Shown: piece by piece, positions 38,388 through 47,297 of the stretch
Layout of the letters: each line of letters starts with the position of its first letter
Position numbering within the stretch: position 1 is the first letter of the stretch
Source: Synechococcus sp. ATX 2A4
Lineage (GTDB): Bacteria; Cyanobacteriota; Cyanobacteriia; PCC-6307; Cyanobiaceae
DNA length: 64,000 bases
Assembly: GCF_024346375.1 (NCBI RefSeq)
Contig: NZ_JAGQCV010000009.1
Location: 1 to 64,000 of the forward strand
Reading direction: 5' to 3'
The notes under the pieces: generated by a model
Databases searched by the model: none
Seen by the model: only the letters and a program-made list of their open reading frames with translations
What the model was told of the DNA's origin: nothing
Position numbers and translations under genes: made by a program

Positions 38388-40364
38388 TCAGTCGGCCGCC
38401 GTGGAGCGGCGGCGACGCACCCGGTTCGCGGGCATTTCCGGCTCTTCGCGGCGCACCACCGCAGGCTCCTCATGGACGACGGCGGCCGCTGGTGCCGCAA
38501 CCGCGAGTTGACGGACAGGCGTGGCGGCAGGTGCCGGTGCGGTGCGCACCGCACCGTCCCGTACCACCTCGCGGCTCTGGTGCCGCACGGTGCGGGGAGC
38601 CGGCCGGCTGTCGGGCTCGGCATCGGCGCGACCCTTGTAGGCCGGCGTGCCCCCGGGAGCCGGCTGGACCAGGCAGATGATCAGCGGCTCCACCTGCAGC
38701 TCGCGGCGCAGCCGGCGCTGCAGCCCCACTTCGATCTCGCGCTGCACGCCCACCCAATCCACTTCAGGGGCATTGCCGCCGCTGTTGCGGGAGAGCTGAT
38801 TCCAGCGGTTCTCCAGCACCCAGGTGATTTCACGCTCGGCCCAGACCGAAAGCTTGCGGGCATCGGCGGTGGTGACCACGCCGCGCAGATTCACCCGCGG
38901 TGGAGCCGCCATCACGCCATCGGTGCTGATCACGGTGAGCAGCGTGATCACCCCGTCTTCGGCCAGCTGCTGGCGCTCCTTGAGCACCCTGGCGTCGACG
39001 ATGCCGTTGCGGGAGGCATCGAGCAGCTCAATGCCGGCCTTGACGGGTTCACCCCTGTGGATGCGATCGGGGGTGAGTTCCACCACATCGCCGTTGTCGA
39101 TGATCAGGATGTTGTCGGCGGGAACCCCCATCGACTGGGCCGTCTTGGAGTGGCACACGAGCATGCGGTGCTCGCCGTGCACGGGCACGAAGAACTTCGG
39201 CCGGGTGAGCGCCAGCATGAGCTTGTGATCTTCCTGGCAACCATGGCCGGACACGTGAATGCCCTCGCCTTTGCCGTACACGACCTTCGCCCCCATCATC
39301 ATCAACCGGTCGATGGTGTTCACCACCGAGATGGTGTTGCCGGGGATCGGGCTGGCCGAGAAAATGATCGTGTCGGTGGATTTCACCTGCACCTGGGGGT
39401 GCTCGCCGCGGGAGATGCGGCTCAGGGCGGCGAGGGGTTCCCCTTGGCTGCCGGTCATCAGCAACAGGGTTTCGCGGTCGGGCAGATCACGGATCTGCTT
39501 GATCGGCACGAACAACTCATCGGGGCAGCGGATGTAGCCCAGTTCGCGCGCCTTGGCGATCACGTTGAGCATGGAGCGGCCCAGCAGGCCCACCTTGCGA
39601 CCATGCTTCATGGCCAGTTCCAGAATCATCGACACCCGATGGACCGAGCTGGCGAAGGTGGTGACGATCACCCGGCCTTCGGCATTGGCGAAATGGCGAT
39701 CAAGATTCGGGAACACGGCCCGTTCGGGAGGGGTGAAGCCAGGAATCTCGGCATTGGTGGAGTCGCTGAACAGGCAGAGCACGCCCTGCTCGCCGTAATG
39801 GGCCATGCGCTGGATGTCGAAGTATTCGCCATCCACAGGGGTGTGGTCGAACTTGAAGTCACCGGTGAACACCACCACGCCCACGGGGGTGGTGATCGCG
39901 AGGCTGAAGCTGTCCGCGATCGAGTGGGTGTTGCGGATGAACTCCACCTTGAAGTGCTGCCCCACCTTCACCACATCGCGGGGGCTCACGGTTTGGATAA
40001 CGGTGCGATCGGTGACCGCTGCCTCCTCCATTTTCCCCTGCAGCATGGACATCGCCAGCCGCGGCCCGTAGATCACGGGGATGTTGAAATTCTTGAGGTG
40101 GTGAGGGATGCCACCGATGTGATCTTCGTGACCGTGGGTCACGATCATGCCGCGGATGCGCTTCTGGTTCTCGCGCAGGTAGCTGGTGTCGGGCAGCACC
40201 ACGTTCACGCCGTGCATGCCATCGCTGGGGAAGGCCAGGCCGGCATCCACCAGCATCAGATCATCGCCATATTCGAACACGCAGGTGTTCTTGCCAATCT
40301 CGTGAAGGCCGCCGAGGGGAATCACGCGGAGACAGGGTTGTTTGCCGTTGGTGCTTGAGGTCAT
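38388..40364 (-). CDS. rnj: Ribonuclease J
   Basis: A 658-residue metallo-beta-lactamase/beta-CASP nuclease with 5'-exo and endonuclease activity in mRNA decay and processing. The zinc ligands sit in VTHGHEDHIGGIPHHL. The beta-CASP part has FSDSTNAEIPG, LLMTGSQGEP and ASPIPGN. VHVSGHGCQEDHKLML-like motif and PVHGEHRML complete the site. From about residue 560 on there is a basic, Pro/Ala-rich tail (REVVRDGAV to VRRRRSTAAD) that is longer than in Bacillus RNase J. It lies 126 bp downstream of dapA in an asd-dapA-rnj series, a neighbourhood conserved in picocyanobacteria. Confidence 0.96.
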   Translation of the reverse strand: MTSSTNGKQPCLRVIPLGGLHEIGKNTCVFEYGDDLMLVDAGLAFPSDGMHGVNVVLPDTSYLRENQKRIRGMIVTHGHEDHIGGIPHHLKNFNIPVIYGPRLAMSMLQGKMEEAAVTDRTVIQTVSPRDVVKVGQHFKVEFIRNTHSIADSFSLAITTPVGVVVFTGDFKFDHTPVDGEYFDIQRMAHYGEQGVLCLFSDSTNAEIPGFTPPERAVFPNLDRHFANAEGRVIVTTFASSVHRVSMILELAMKHGRKVGLLGRSMLNVIAKARELGYIRCPDELFVPIKQIRDLPDRETLLLMTGSQGEPLAALSRISRGEHPQVQVKSTDTIIFSASPIPGNTISVVNTIDRLMMMGAKVVYGKGEGIHVSGHGCQEDHKLMLALTRPKFFVPVHGEHRMLVCHSKTAQSMGVPADNILIIDNGDVVELTPDRIHRGEPVKAGIELLDASRNGIVDARVLKERQQLAEDGVITLLTVISTDGVMAAPPRVNLRGVVTTADARKLSVWAEREITWVLENRWNQLSRNSGGNAPEVDWVGVQREIEVGLQRRLRRELQVEPLIICLVQPAPGGTPAYKGRADAEPDSRPAPRTVRHQSREVVRDGAVRTAPAPAATPVRQLAVAAPAAAVVHEEPAVVRREEPEMPANRVRRRRSTAAD

Positions 40365-40490
40365 CAGGGGTGTCTCCGGATCAGATCCGGAACGAAAGGG
40401 AATGGAGCTGCGGAGCGGATGTTGTGGTCTGGTGCGGTGAAGCTGAAGCAGGAGTTCCGGGCGAGGCCATGCCGGAGGGGAGCCTTGGCG

Positions 40491-41387
40491 TCACGTGGGA
40501 CGCAGGGCGGCCAAAGCAGTGGTCAATCGTTCACGCACATCGCTGTCGGCAGAAACAAGGGGAAGTCGGGGGGCGCCCACGGGCCAGCCTTCGAGCTGCA
40601 GGGCGGCCTTGACGGGAATCGGATTGGTGCAGGAAAACAGCGCCCGGCACAGCGGCATCATCTGCTCGTGCAGCGCCTGGGCAATGGCATGGTCGCCGGC
40701 ATGGAAGGCGGTGATCATCTGTTGGATCAGGGGGCCCACCAGATGGCTGGCCACGCTCACAACGCCCACAGCCCCGAGCGCCAACATCGGCAGCGTCAAG
40801 GCGTCGTCGCCGCTGTAGATCGCCAGGGCGGAGCCACACCGGACCCGCAGCTGGGTGACTTCGTCGGTGCTGCCGCTCGCGGCCTTGTAGCTCACCACGT
40901 TGGGCAGATCCATCAGCCGCGCGGTGGTGTCCGGGGCCAGGCTGCAGGAAGTGCGGCCAGGGATGTTGTAAAGCATGATCGGCAGTTCCGGCACGGCGCT
41001 GGCGACGGCCCGGAAATGCGCTTCAAGCCCCTCCTGGGGCGGTTTGTTGTAGTAAGGCACCACCACCAGCGCGCCGTCGGCGCCGAGTGCGGCCGCCTGG
41101 GAGATCGCCTCCACGGCCTCGGCGGTGCAGTTGCTGCCGGTGCCGGCGAGCACCTTGGCGCCGGGTCCCACCGCCTCTTTCACGGCCTGGAAGAGTTGAT
41201 GCTGTTCCTGCCAGCTGAGCGTGGGGGATTCCCCGGTGGTGCCGCAGACCACCAGGCCATCGGACCCATGGGCCACGAGATGCACGGCCAGCCGGGCGGC
41301 CAGATCGAGATCCAGGGCACCATCGGCCGCGAACGGCGTGACCATGGCGGTGAGCACCCGGCCGAAGGGCGCGGCAACCAGCGTCAA
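40491..41387 (-). CDS. dapA: 4-hydroxy-tetrahydrodipicolinate synthase
   Basis: A 298-residue aldolase that condenses pyruvate with aspartate semialdehyde, the branch point to lysine and diaminopimelate. Family blocks are [53 protein letters not shown] with the catalytic Tyr, and VVSYKAASG with the Schiff-base Lys. The start is read as TTG (41385-41387) because AGGAGGTG lies 4 nt upstream and the TTG overlaps the asd stop (TTGA). An ATG 14 codons later would remove conserved sequence. Confidence 0.96.
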   Translation of the reverse strand: MTLVAAPFGRVLTAMVTPFAADGALDLDLAARLAVHLVAHGSDGLVVCGTTGESPTLSWQEQHQLFQAVKEAVGPGAKVLAGTGSNCTAEAVEAISQAAALGADGALVVVPYYNKPPQEGLEAHFRAVASAVPELPIMLYNIPGRTSCSLAPDTTARLMDLPNVVSYKAASGSTDEVTQLRVRCGSALAIYSGDDALTLPMLALGAVGVVSVASHLVGPLIQQMITAFHAGDHAIAQALHEQMMPLCRALFSCTNPIPVKAALQLEGWPVGAPRLPLVSADSDVRERLTTALAALRPT

Positions 41388-42532
41388 CCGGCACCTCCTG
41401 CAAGGGATTGCACGCGGAAGGGCGTTGCCGCCGTGGCCTCGGCCAGGCCGCCGTGGGGTTGGCGTGCCGGGTCGAACAGCAGTTCGGCGATCTGGATGGC
41501 GTTCAGCGCGGCACCCTTGCGGATCTGATCGCCGCAGAGCCAGAGCTCCAGCGCATGGGGATCGCTGATGTCCTGGCGCAGCCGCCCGATCGCCACCGGA
41601 TCCCTGCCGGTCACATCGGTGGGCATGGGGAAACGGTTGGCGTCGAAATCCTCGATCAACTCCACACCGGGTGCCGCCGCCAGCAGGGCGCGGGCTTCCT
41701 CGGGCGGAAAGGGCTCCTCGAATTCAATGTTCACCGCCTCGGAATGGGCCCTGAGCACGGGCACTCGCACGCAGGTGGCCGTCAGCCGCAGCTGCGGCAG
41801 CTGCATGATCTTGCGGGTTTCATTGACCATCTTCAGCTCCTCCTCGCAATAGCCGTTGCTCTGCAGCGGCGAGTTGTGCAGGAAGAGGTTGAAGGCGAGC
41901 GAATGGGGCAGCACCTCACTCACCGGTTGGCCGCCATCAAGCACGGTGCGGCTGAGCGTGCGCAGCTCCTCCATCGCCCTGGCACCCGCGCCACTGGCCG
42001 ATTGATAGGTGCTCACCACAACACGGCGGATCGGTCGCCGGGCCTGCAGGGGAGCCAGGGCCAGGGTGAGCAGGATCGTGGTGCAGTTGGGATTGGCCAC
42101 GATGCCCCTGTGGGCGAACGCCGCCGCCGGATTCACCTCGGGCACCACCAGCGGCACATCCGCATCAAGGCGGAACGCGCTGGAGTTGTCGATCACCACG
42201 GCGCCGGCCGCCACCGCCAGCGGCGCCCACTGCTTCGAGATCGAGCCGCCGGCGGAGGCCAGCACCAGATCCACCCCTTCGAAGGCATCCGGGGCGACCG
42301 GCCGCACGGTGAGCTCACGGCCCCGCCAGGTGAGGCTGCGGCCAGCGGAGCGGGGGGAGGCCAGCAGGCGCAGGTCGGCCACCGGGAAATGGCGCTCCTC
42401 CAGCAGCTCAAGCAACTCACAACCCACTGCACCGGTGGCGCCAAGCACGGCGACGGTGAGGGGCTGACGGCTCAGGAAGGAGGCGGATGGTGCGGTGGAC
42501 AACGTGGCGGGGGAGAACGGAGCAGCAGACAA
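41384..42532 (-). CDS. asd: Aspartate-semialdehyde dehydrogenase
   Basis: The 382-residue enzyme reduces aspartyl phosphate with [16 protein letters not shown] is the nucleotide-binding motif, VANPNCTTI carries the active-site Cys, [10 protein letters not shown] and the [10 protein letters not shown] block are typical. The first 25 residues before LTVAVLG are Ser/Ala-rich and not conserved; a TTG at 42530-42532 is used as start but is uncertain, since later TTG codons also exist. Overlaps dapA by 4 bp. Together with lysC, about 10 kb away, it completes the entry of the aspartate pathway. Confidence 0.95.
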   Translation of the reverse strand: MSAAPFSPATLSTAPSASFLSRQPLTVAVLGATGAVGCELLELLEERHFPVADLRLLASPRSAGRSLTWRGRELTVRPVAPDAFEGVDLVLASAGGSISKQWAPLAVAAGAVVIDNSSAFRLDADVPLVVPEVNPAAAFAHRGIVANPNCTTILLTLALAPLQARRPIRRVVVSTYQSASGAGARAMEELRTLSRTVLDGGQPVSEVLPHSLAFNLFLHNSPLQSNGYCEEELKMVNETRKIMQLPQLRLTATCVRVPVLRAHSEAVNIEFEEPFPPEEARALLAAAPGVELIEDFDANRFPMPTDVTGRDPVAIGRLRQDISDPHALELWLCGDQIRKGAALNAIQIAELLFDPARQPHGGLAEATAATPFRVQSLAGGAG

Positions 42533-42961
42533 AAACAGGATCAGGCGAGGTGGAGCCGAAATGGCTCAGGAGGCAGCGGCTGGGAGCGAGCGCTTGGAAG
42601 AGAACGGGGTGGGCCGACAGACGCAGCGAATGAAACGGAGAGAAAAGAGAAGTGAAAGAAGACGGTGTGTTGTGAAAAACCTTTGCCGCCAGCGCGGCGA
42701 TCCAACGAGGGTGAGAAACGGGCTGGGCGCGAGCTCGGCAGGAGAGCGCTTCCTGCCTGCGGCGAACCGGATGGGGATATGGGTCTGTTTGTCGTCCCGA
42801 TCACCATACCCGGACCCCAACGCTTTGGCGAACAGAGATGGGCCTGCCTGCGGCGTCCATGGCCCGGTTGGCGGCGCCCTCTGCCTGATTGGCAGGGGGA
42901 GGGAGAGGTGGGTTTCTAGTATCGGGAGCTGCCCTGCCCCGCCGGTCCAGCCGGTTCGTCC
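42533..42961. other. Divergent control region between asd and tig
   Basis: 429 bp between the asd-dapA-rnj and tig-clpP-clpX groups, which are read away from each other. No gene can be supported in it; short open frames on both strands have Arg-rich, non-conserved products. The last 50 bp before tig hold a candidate -10 element. The central part is purine-rich on the forward strand. Confidence 0.5.
42917..42922 (+). promoter_or_regulatory. Candidate -10 element of the tig promoter
   Basis: TAGTAT matches the sigma-70 -10 consensus at four of six positions, 39 bp upstream of the tig ATG, giving a leader of about 33 nt. The best upstream hexamer, TTGGCA, is 22 bp away, which is longer than the usual 16-18, so the -35 is unsupported. 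Confidence 0.35.
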
Positions 42962-44404
42962 ATGAGCTCTGCTTTGAAGGTCAAGACCAGCCCCCGTCCC
43001 GGTAGCCGGTTGGCCCTGGAAGTGGAGATCCCCGGTGGCCGTTCCCAGGCCAGCTATGAAGCGGCGGTGAACAAGCTGAGCCGCAGCGTGCGCCTGCCGG
43101 GATTCCGGCCCGGCAAAGTGCCGCGGCCTGTGCTGCTGCAGCAGATCGGTCCGCTGCGGATCCGCGCCACTGCCCTTGAGGATCTGGTCGACAGCGTCTG
43201 GCGGGATGCGCTCGCCCAGGAAAAGATCGACGCCCTCAGCAGCCCCGAACTCAGCGAAGGCTTCGATGCGCTGCTGGAGCGCTTCAATCCCGGTGAGGCC
43301 CTGGTGGTCACCCTGGAGCTGGATGTGCAGCCCACCCCCAGCCTGAAGGCCACCTCCGGCCTGACGGCCGAAGCCGAAGCCGTCAGCTACGACCCGGCCC
43401 GCATCGATGAACTGATCGAACAATCCCGCCGCCAGCGGGCCACCCTGGTGCCGGTGGAAGGCCGGCCCGCCGCCACCGGCGATGTGGCGGTGGTGAGCTT
43501 CAGCGGCAGCTACATCGACACCGGTGAAGCGATCGTCGGGGGCACCGCCGAGGCACTGGAAGTGGAGCTCGACGATGGCCGCATGATCCCCGGATTCGTG
43601 GAAGGCATCCTCGGCATGGCCATCGGCGAGGAGCGGCAGATCAGCTGCCAGTTCCCCGACGACTACCCCCAGGAAGACGCGCGCGGACGGGCCGCCGGCT
43701 TCGCGATCACGCTCAGCGATCTCAAGACCCGCGAATTGCCCGCCCTCGACGACGCCTTCGCCCAGGAAGCCAGTGAGAAAGCCACCCTGGCCGAGATGCG
43801 GGCCGACCTGGAAGCCCGGCTGCGCGAAGACGCCGAACGGCGCGCCAGGAACGGCCGCCAGGAAGCGCTGCTCAGCGCCTTGGTGGAGCAGCTGGAGGTG
43901 GAACTTCCCGAAAGCCTGATCCAGCAGGAAGTGCGCAATTTGATCGAGCAGACGGCCAGCCAGATCGCCCAGCAGGGCATGGACGTGAAGAAGCTGTTCA
44001 GCCAGGAGCTGGTTCGCAGCCTGATGGACACGTCGCGCCCCGAGGCGGTGCAGCGCCTGAAGCGCACCTTCGCCCTCCAGGCCCTGGCCAAGGCCGAATC
44101 CATTGCGGTGGAGGCGGCCGTCGTCGACGCCAAGGTGAAGGAGGTGAGCAAGGGCTTCAGCGACACCAGCAAGATCGATCCCGAGCGGCTACGGCTGGCC
44201 GTGGCCGACGACCTGCTGCGCGAGAAACTGCTGGAGTGGCTGGAGGCAAACAGCACCGTCACCGAGAAGGCACCGGAACCGGCCGGCGAAGCCAACGAGG
44301 ACGCCAGCGAAGCCACCACAGAGGCCGCCAGCGCAGGCCCAACGGCAGCAGCCAGCGCAGGCGACACTGCCGCCGCGACCGAACCTCCGGCCCCAGCGAC
44401 CTGA
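42962..44404 (+). CDS. tig: Trigger factor
   Basis: A 480-residue ribosome-bound chaperone and peptidyl-prolyl isomerase. The ribosome-binding signature is [11 protein letters not shown]. The FKBP-like PPIase domain (about 155-245) contains [10 protein letters not shown] and the [15 protein letters not shown]-type motif. The helical arms follow to about residue 435. The end (from EKAPEPAG on) is an acidic Ala/Thr/Glu/Pro tail of about 45 residues with no known role. It opens the tig-clpP-clpX cluster, a classic arrangement. Confidence 0.96.
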   Translation: MSSALKVKTSPRPGSRLALEVEIPGGRSQASYEAAVNKLSRSVRLPGFRPGKVPRPVLLQQIGPLRIRATALEDLVDSVWRDALAQEKIDALSSPELSEGFDALLERFNPGEALVVTLELDVQPTPSLKATSGLTAEAEAVSYDPARIDELIEQSRRQRATLVPVEGRPAATGDVAVVSFSGSYIDTGEAIVGGTAEALEVELDDGRMIPGFVEGILGMAIGEERQISCQFPDDYPQEDARGRAAGFAITLSDLKTRELPALDDAFAQEASEKATLAEMRADLEARLREDAERRARNGRQEALLSALVEQLEVELPESLIQQEVRNLIEQTASQIAQQGMDVKKLFSQELVRSLMDTSRPEAVQRLKRTFALQALAKAESIAVEAAVVDAKVKEVSKGFSDTSKIDPERLRLAVADDLLREKLLEWLEANSTVTEKAPEPAGEANEDASEATTEAASAGPTAAASAGDTAAATEPPAPAT

Positions 44405-44455
44405 AGCGCAGCGGCCATAGATTGATTCCATCTCCCCTCGCATCCCCACGGCCGC

Positions 44456-45136
44456 GTGATCGACGCCTTCCGTCCCCATCCGATCCAGAACCGCTGGCAG
44501 GGCCACCCAGCCATGGCCCTCAGCGGCGTGGGGCCCCAGGCGGCACCAGGGGTGCTCCCCACGGTGGTGGAGCAATCCGGCAGAGGCGAGCGGGCCTTCG
44601 ACATCTACTCCCGCCTGCTGCGGGAGCGGATCATCTTCCTCGGCACCGGCATTGACGACGCCGTGGCCGACTCGCTGGTGGCCCAGCTGCTCTTCCTGGA
44701 GGCGGAAGATCCCGACAAGGACATCCAGATCTACGTGAACTCTCCCGGTGGCTCGGTCACAGCCGGGCTGGCCATCTACGACACCATGCAGCAGGTGGCC
44801 CCCGACGTGGTCACCATCTGTTATGGCCTGGCGGCAAGCATGGGAGCCTTCCTGCTCTCCGGCGGCACAAAAGGCAAGCGGATGGCCCTGCCAAGCGCCC
44901 GGATCATGATTCACCAGCCGCTGGGCGGCGCCCAGGGCCAGGCGGTTGACATCGAAATCCAAGCGAAGGAGATCCTTTTCCTCAAGGACACCCTGAACGG
45001 ATTGATGGCCGAACACACCGGCCAGCCCCTGGCAAAGATTGCCGAAGACACCGACCGCGACTACTTTTTGTCTCCAGACGAAGCCGTGACCTACGGGCTC
45101 ATCGATCGTGTCGTCACCGACACCACGCCGCTCTGA
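44456..45136 (+). CDS. clpP: ATP-dependent Clp protease proteolytic subunit
   Basis: A 226-residue serine protease subunit that forms 14-mers and degrades substrates fed by ClpX or ClpC. Catalytic Ser128 is in GLAASMGAF, His153 in MIHQPLGG, and the Asp lies in AEDTDRDYF around 198. [17 protein letters not shown] is the oxyanion/handle region. GTG at 44456 is used; an ATG 19 codons later (MALSGVGP) is also possible. Fits the ClpP located with clpX, usually called ClpP2 in cyanobacteria. Confidence 0.96.
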   Translation: MIDAFRPHPIQNRWQGHPAMALSGVGPQAAPGVLPTVVEQSGRGERAFDIYSRLLRERIIFLGTGIDDAVADSLVAQLLFLEAEDPDKDIQIYVNSPGGSVTAGLAIYDTMQQVAPDVVTICYGLAASMGAFLLSGGTKGKRMALPSARIMIHQPLGGAQGQAVDIEIQAKEILFLKDTLNGLMAEHTGQPLAKIAEDTDRDYFLSPDEAVTYGLIDRVVTDTTPL

Positions 45137-45234
45137 GCCGTACCAGCGCGGCCTCCTTCGTCTGACCCCGCCATTACGGGCCCCTCTGGAGTTCCGGCCT
45201 CCAGCGTTCTTCCTCCGCTTCCGGATCCCACGCG

Positions 45235-46581
45235 ATGGCCAAGTTCGACGCCCATCTGAAGTGCTCGTTCTGCGGGAAATCGCAGGAACAGGTGCGGAAG
45301 CTGATCGCCGGGCCAGGGGTCTACATCTGCGACGAATGCATCGACCTCTGCAACGAGATTCTCGATGAGGAGCTGGTGGACGCGCCGGGCAGCACCCGCA
45401 CCCACCACGACAGCAGCAGAAAGCCTGCGCCCCGAAAGGGCGCCAAACCGGCCCCCACCCTGGCCACCGTCCCGAAGCCACGGGAAATCAAGGCCTACCT
45501 CGACCGGCAGGTGGTCGGACAGGACGAAGCCAAGAAAGTGTTGTCGGTGGCGGTCTACAACCACTACAAACGCCTGGCCTGGCAAGGGGATGGGCAAGGC
45601 GAAACCGACCATCTCGCCACCCGGCTGCACAAATCCAACATCCTGCTGATCGGCCCCACCGGCTCCGGCAAAACCCTCCTTGCCCAGACGCTCGCTGAGC
45701 AGCTCGACGTGCCCTTCGCGGTGGCCGACGCCACCACGCTCACCGAAGCCGGCTACGTGGGCGAAGACGTGGAGAACATCCTGCTGCGGCTGCTGCAGAA
45801 GGCCGACCTGGATGTGGAGCAGGCCCAGCGGGGCATCATCTACATCGACGAGATCGACAAGATCGCCCGCAAGAGCGAGAACCCCTCGATCACCCGGGAT
45901 GTGTCGGGCGAAGGGGTGCAGCAGGCCCTGCTCAAGATGCTGGAGGGAACGGTGGCCAACGTGCCGCCGCAGGGCGGGCGCAAGCACCCCTACCAAGACT
46001 GCATCCAGATCGACACCAGCCAGATCCTGTTCATCTGCGGCGGTGCTTTCACTGGCCTTGAAGATGTGGTGCAGCGGCGGCTGGGTCGCAACTCGATCGG
46101 CTTTCTGCCCAGCGATGGCCGCGGCCGCAGCCGCACCCAGAAGGAGCAGCAGGCCGCCCACGTGCTGCGCCACCTGGAGCCCGACGACCTGGTGCGCTAC
46201 GGCCTGATCCCGGAATTCATCGGCCGGCTGCCGGTGAGCGCCGTGCTCGAACCGCTCGACATCCACTCCCTCGAAGCCATCCTCACCGAGCCGCGCGACG
46301 CGCTGGTGAAGCAGTTCCAGACCCTGATGAGCATGGACAACGTGCGGCTGGAGTTCGAGGCCGGCGCCATCGAGGCGATCGCCCAGGAGGCCCACCGGCG
46401 ACGCACCGGCGCCCGGGCGCTGCGGGGCATTGTGGAAGAGCTGATGCTCGATGTGATGTACGACATCCCCTCCAACGACGCGATCACCACCTTCACCATC
46501 ACCCGTGAGCTGGTGGAGCAGCGCTCACGCGCCAAGATCCTTCCCTACCCCGGCCTGGTCGACAAACAGGAATCGGCTTGA
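45235..46581 (+). CDS. clpX: Clp protease ATP-binding subunit ClpX
   Basis: A 448-residue AAA+ unfoldase. The N-terminal zinc finger has four Cys in CSFCGKSQ and CDECIDLC. Walker A is GPTGSGKT, Walker [12 protein letters not shown], and the pore loop region [21 protein letters not shown]-type N-domain edge appears as [15 protein letters not shown] 30-residue basic insert ([19 protein letters not shown]) links zinc and AAA+ domains. It follows clpP by 98 bp and is followed by the LRAT protein after 12 bp. Confidence 0.98.
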   Translation: MAKFDAHLKCSFCGKSQEQVRKLIAGPGVYICDECIDLCNEILDEELVDAPGSTRTHHDSSRKPAPRKGAKPAPTLATVPKPREIKAYLDRQVVGQDEAKKVLSVAVYNHYKRLAWQGDGQGETDHLATRLHKSNILLIGPTGSGKTLLAQTLAEQLDVPFAVADATTLTEAGYVGEDVENILLRLLQKADLDVEQAQRGIIYIDEIDKIARKSENPSITRDVSGEGVQQALLKMLEGTVANVPPQGGRKHPYQDCIQIDTSQILFICGGAFTGLEDVVQRRLGRNSIGFLPSDGRGRSRTQKEQQAAHVLRHLEPDDLVRYGLIPEFIGRLPVSAVLEPLDIHSLEAILTEPRDALVKQFQTLMSMDNVRLEFEAGAIEAIAQEAHRRRTGARALRGIVEELMLDVMYDIPSNDAITTFTITRELVEQRSRAKILPYPGLVDKQESA

Positions 46582-46593
46582 GGCACAGCCGCC

Positions 46594-47265
46594 ATGGCCA
46601 CGGCTGACCACCTGCAGGTGCCGCGCCAGCACGGCCTGTTCGACCATCACGGCATCGATCTGGGCGACGGCACGGTGGCCCATTACCTGGAGGGTCGCCA
46701 GATCCTGCGCAGTCCCCTCGCCGACTTCTCCCGTGGCGAAGCGATCAGCGTGGTGCACTACCCGGAGGCGGAGGTGTCGCCGGCGGGGGTGACGCTGCGG
46801 CGCGCCATGGGGCGCCTGGGAGAGCAGCGCTACAACCTGGTGTTCAACAACTGCGAGCACTTCGCCAGCTGGTGCAAGACCGGCCGTCACCGCAGCTCCC
46901 AGGTGGAGGGGTGGTTGGGCACCGGCAGCCTCGGCGCCCTGGCCCTGGGCCAGTTCATCCCCGCCGCTCTACTGGTGGCCGTGCGGCTGTTGCTCCGCCA
47001 GGGCCTGGCCATTGATGGCACCCAGCTGGAGCGCGGCCGCGAGCTGGCCCGCCGCAGCCTGGAGCAGCTCGATGCCCTGCGACTGAAGCTGCAGCAGCGG
47101 CTGGAGCTGGAGCTGGAGCAGGCCGAAGCGCGCTGGAAAGGCGGCAGCAACGACCAGTTCGACCGGCTGCGTCTGCAGGCCCAGAACCTGGCCGATCAGC
47201 TGGAAGCGGTGGAGGAACTGGAAGGCCGGCTGGAGCGTCTGCTGGGCACCGGGAGCCCCCAGTAA
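46594..47265 (+). CDS. LRAT/HRASLS-type (NlpC/P60 superfamily) membrane-associated protein
   Basis: A 223-residue protein. The LRAT motif is complete: His19 in HHGIDLGDGTVAHY, the second His30 and the catalytic Cys87 in NNCEHFASWCKTG. In known members this Cys attacks acyl or phospholipid substrates. After it comes one hydrophobic helix (about 113-133) and a Gln/Glu/Leu-rich coiled coil to the end (ELEQAEARW, then LRLQAQNLADQLEAVEELE). So it probably sits in the membrane with a cytosolic coil. Twelve bp after clpX and 32 bp before dnaX, it is part of the same transcript. Substrate unknown; could be acyl-lipid related. Confidence 0.85.
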   Translation: MATADHLQVPRQHGLFDHHGIDLGDGTVAHYLEGRQILRSPLADFSRGEAISVVHYPEAEVSPAGVTLRRAMGRLGEQRYNLVFNNCEHFASWCKTGRHRSSQVEGWLGTGSLGALALGQFIPAALLVAVRLLLRQGLAIDGTQLERGRELARRSLEQLDALRLKLQQRLELELEQAEARWKGGSNDQFDRLRLQAQNLADQLEAVEELEGRLERLLGTGSPQ

Positions 47266-47297
47266 CCTCGCTGATCAGGCCGTCCGGGGACCCCGCC

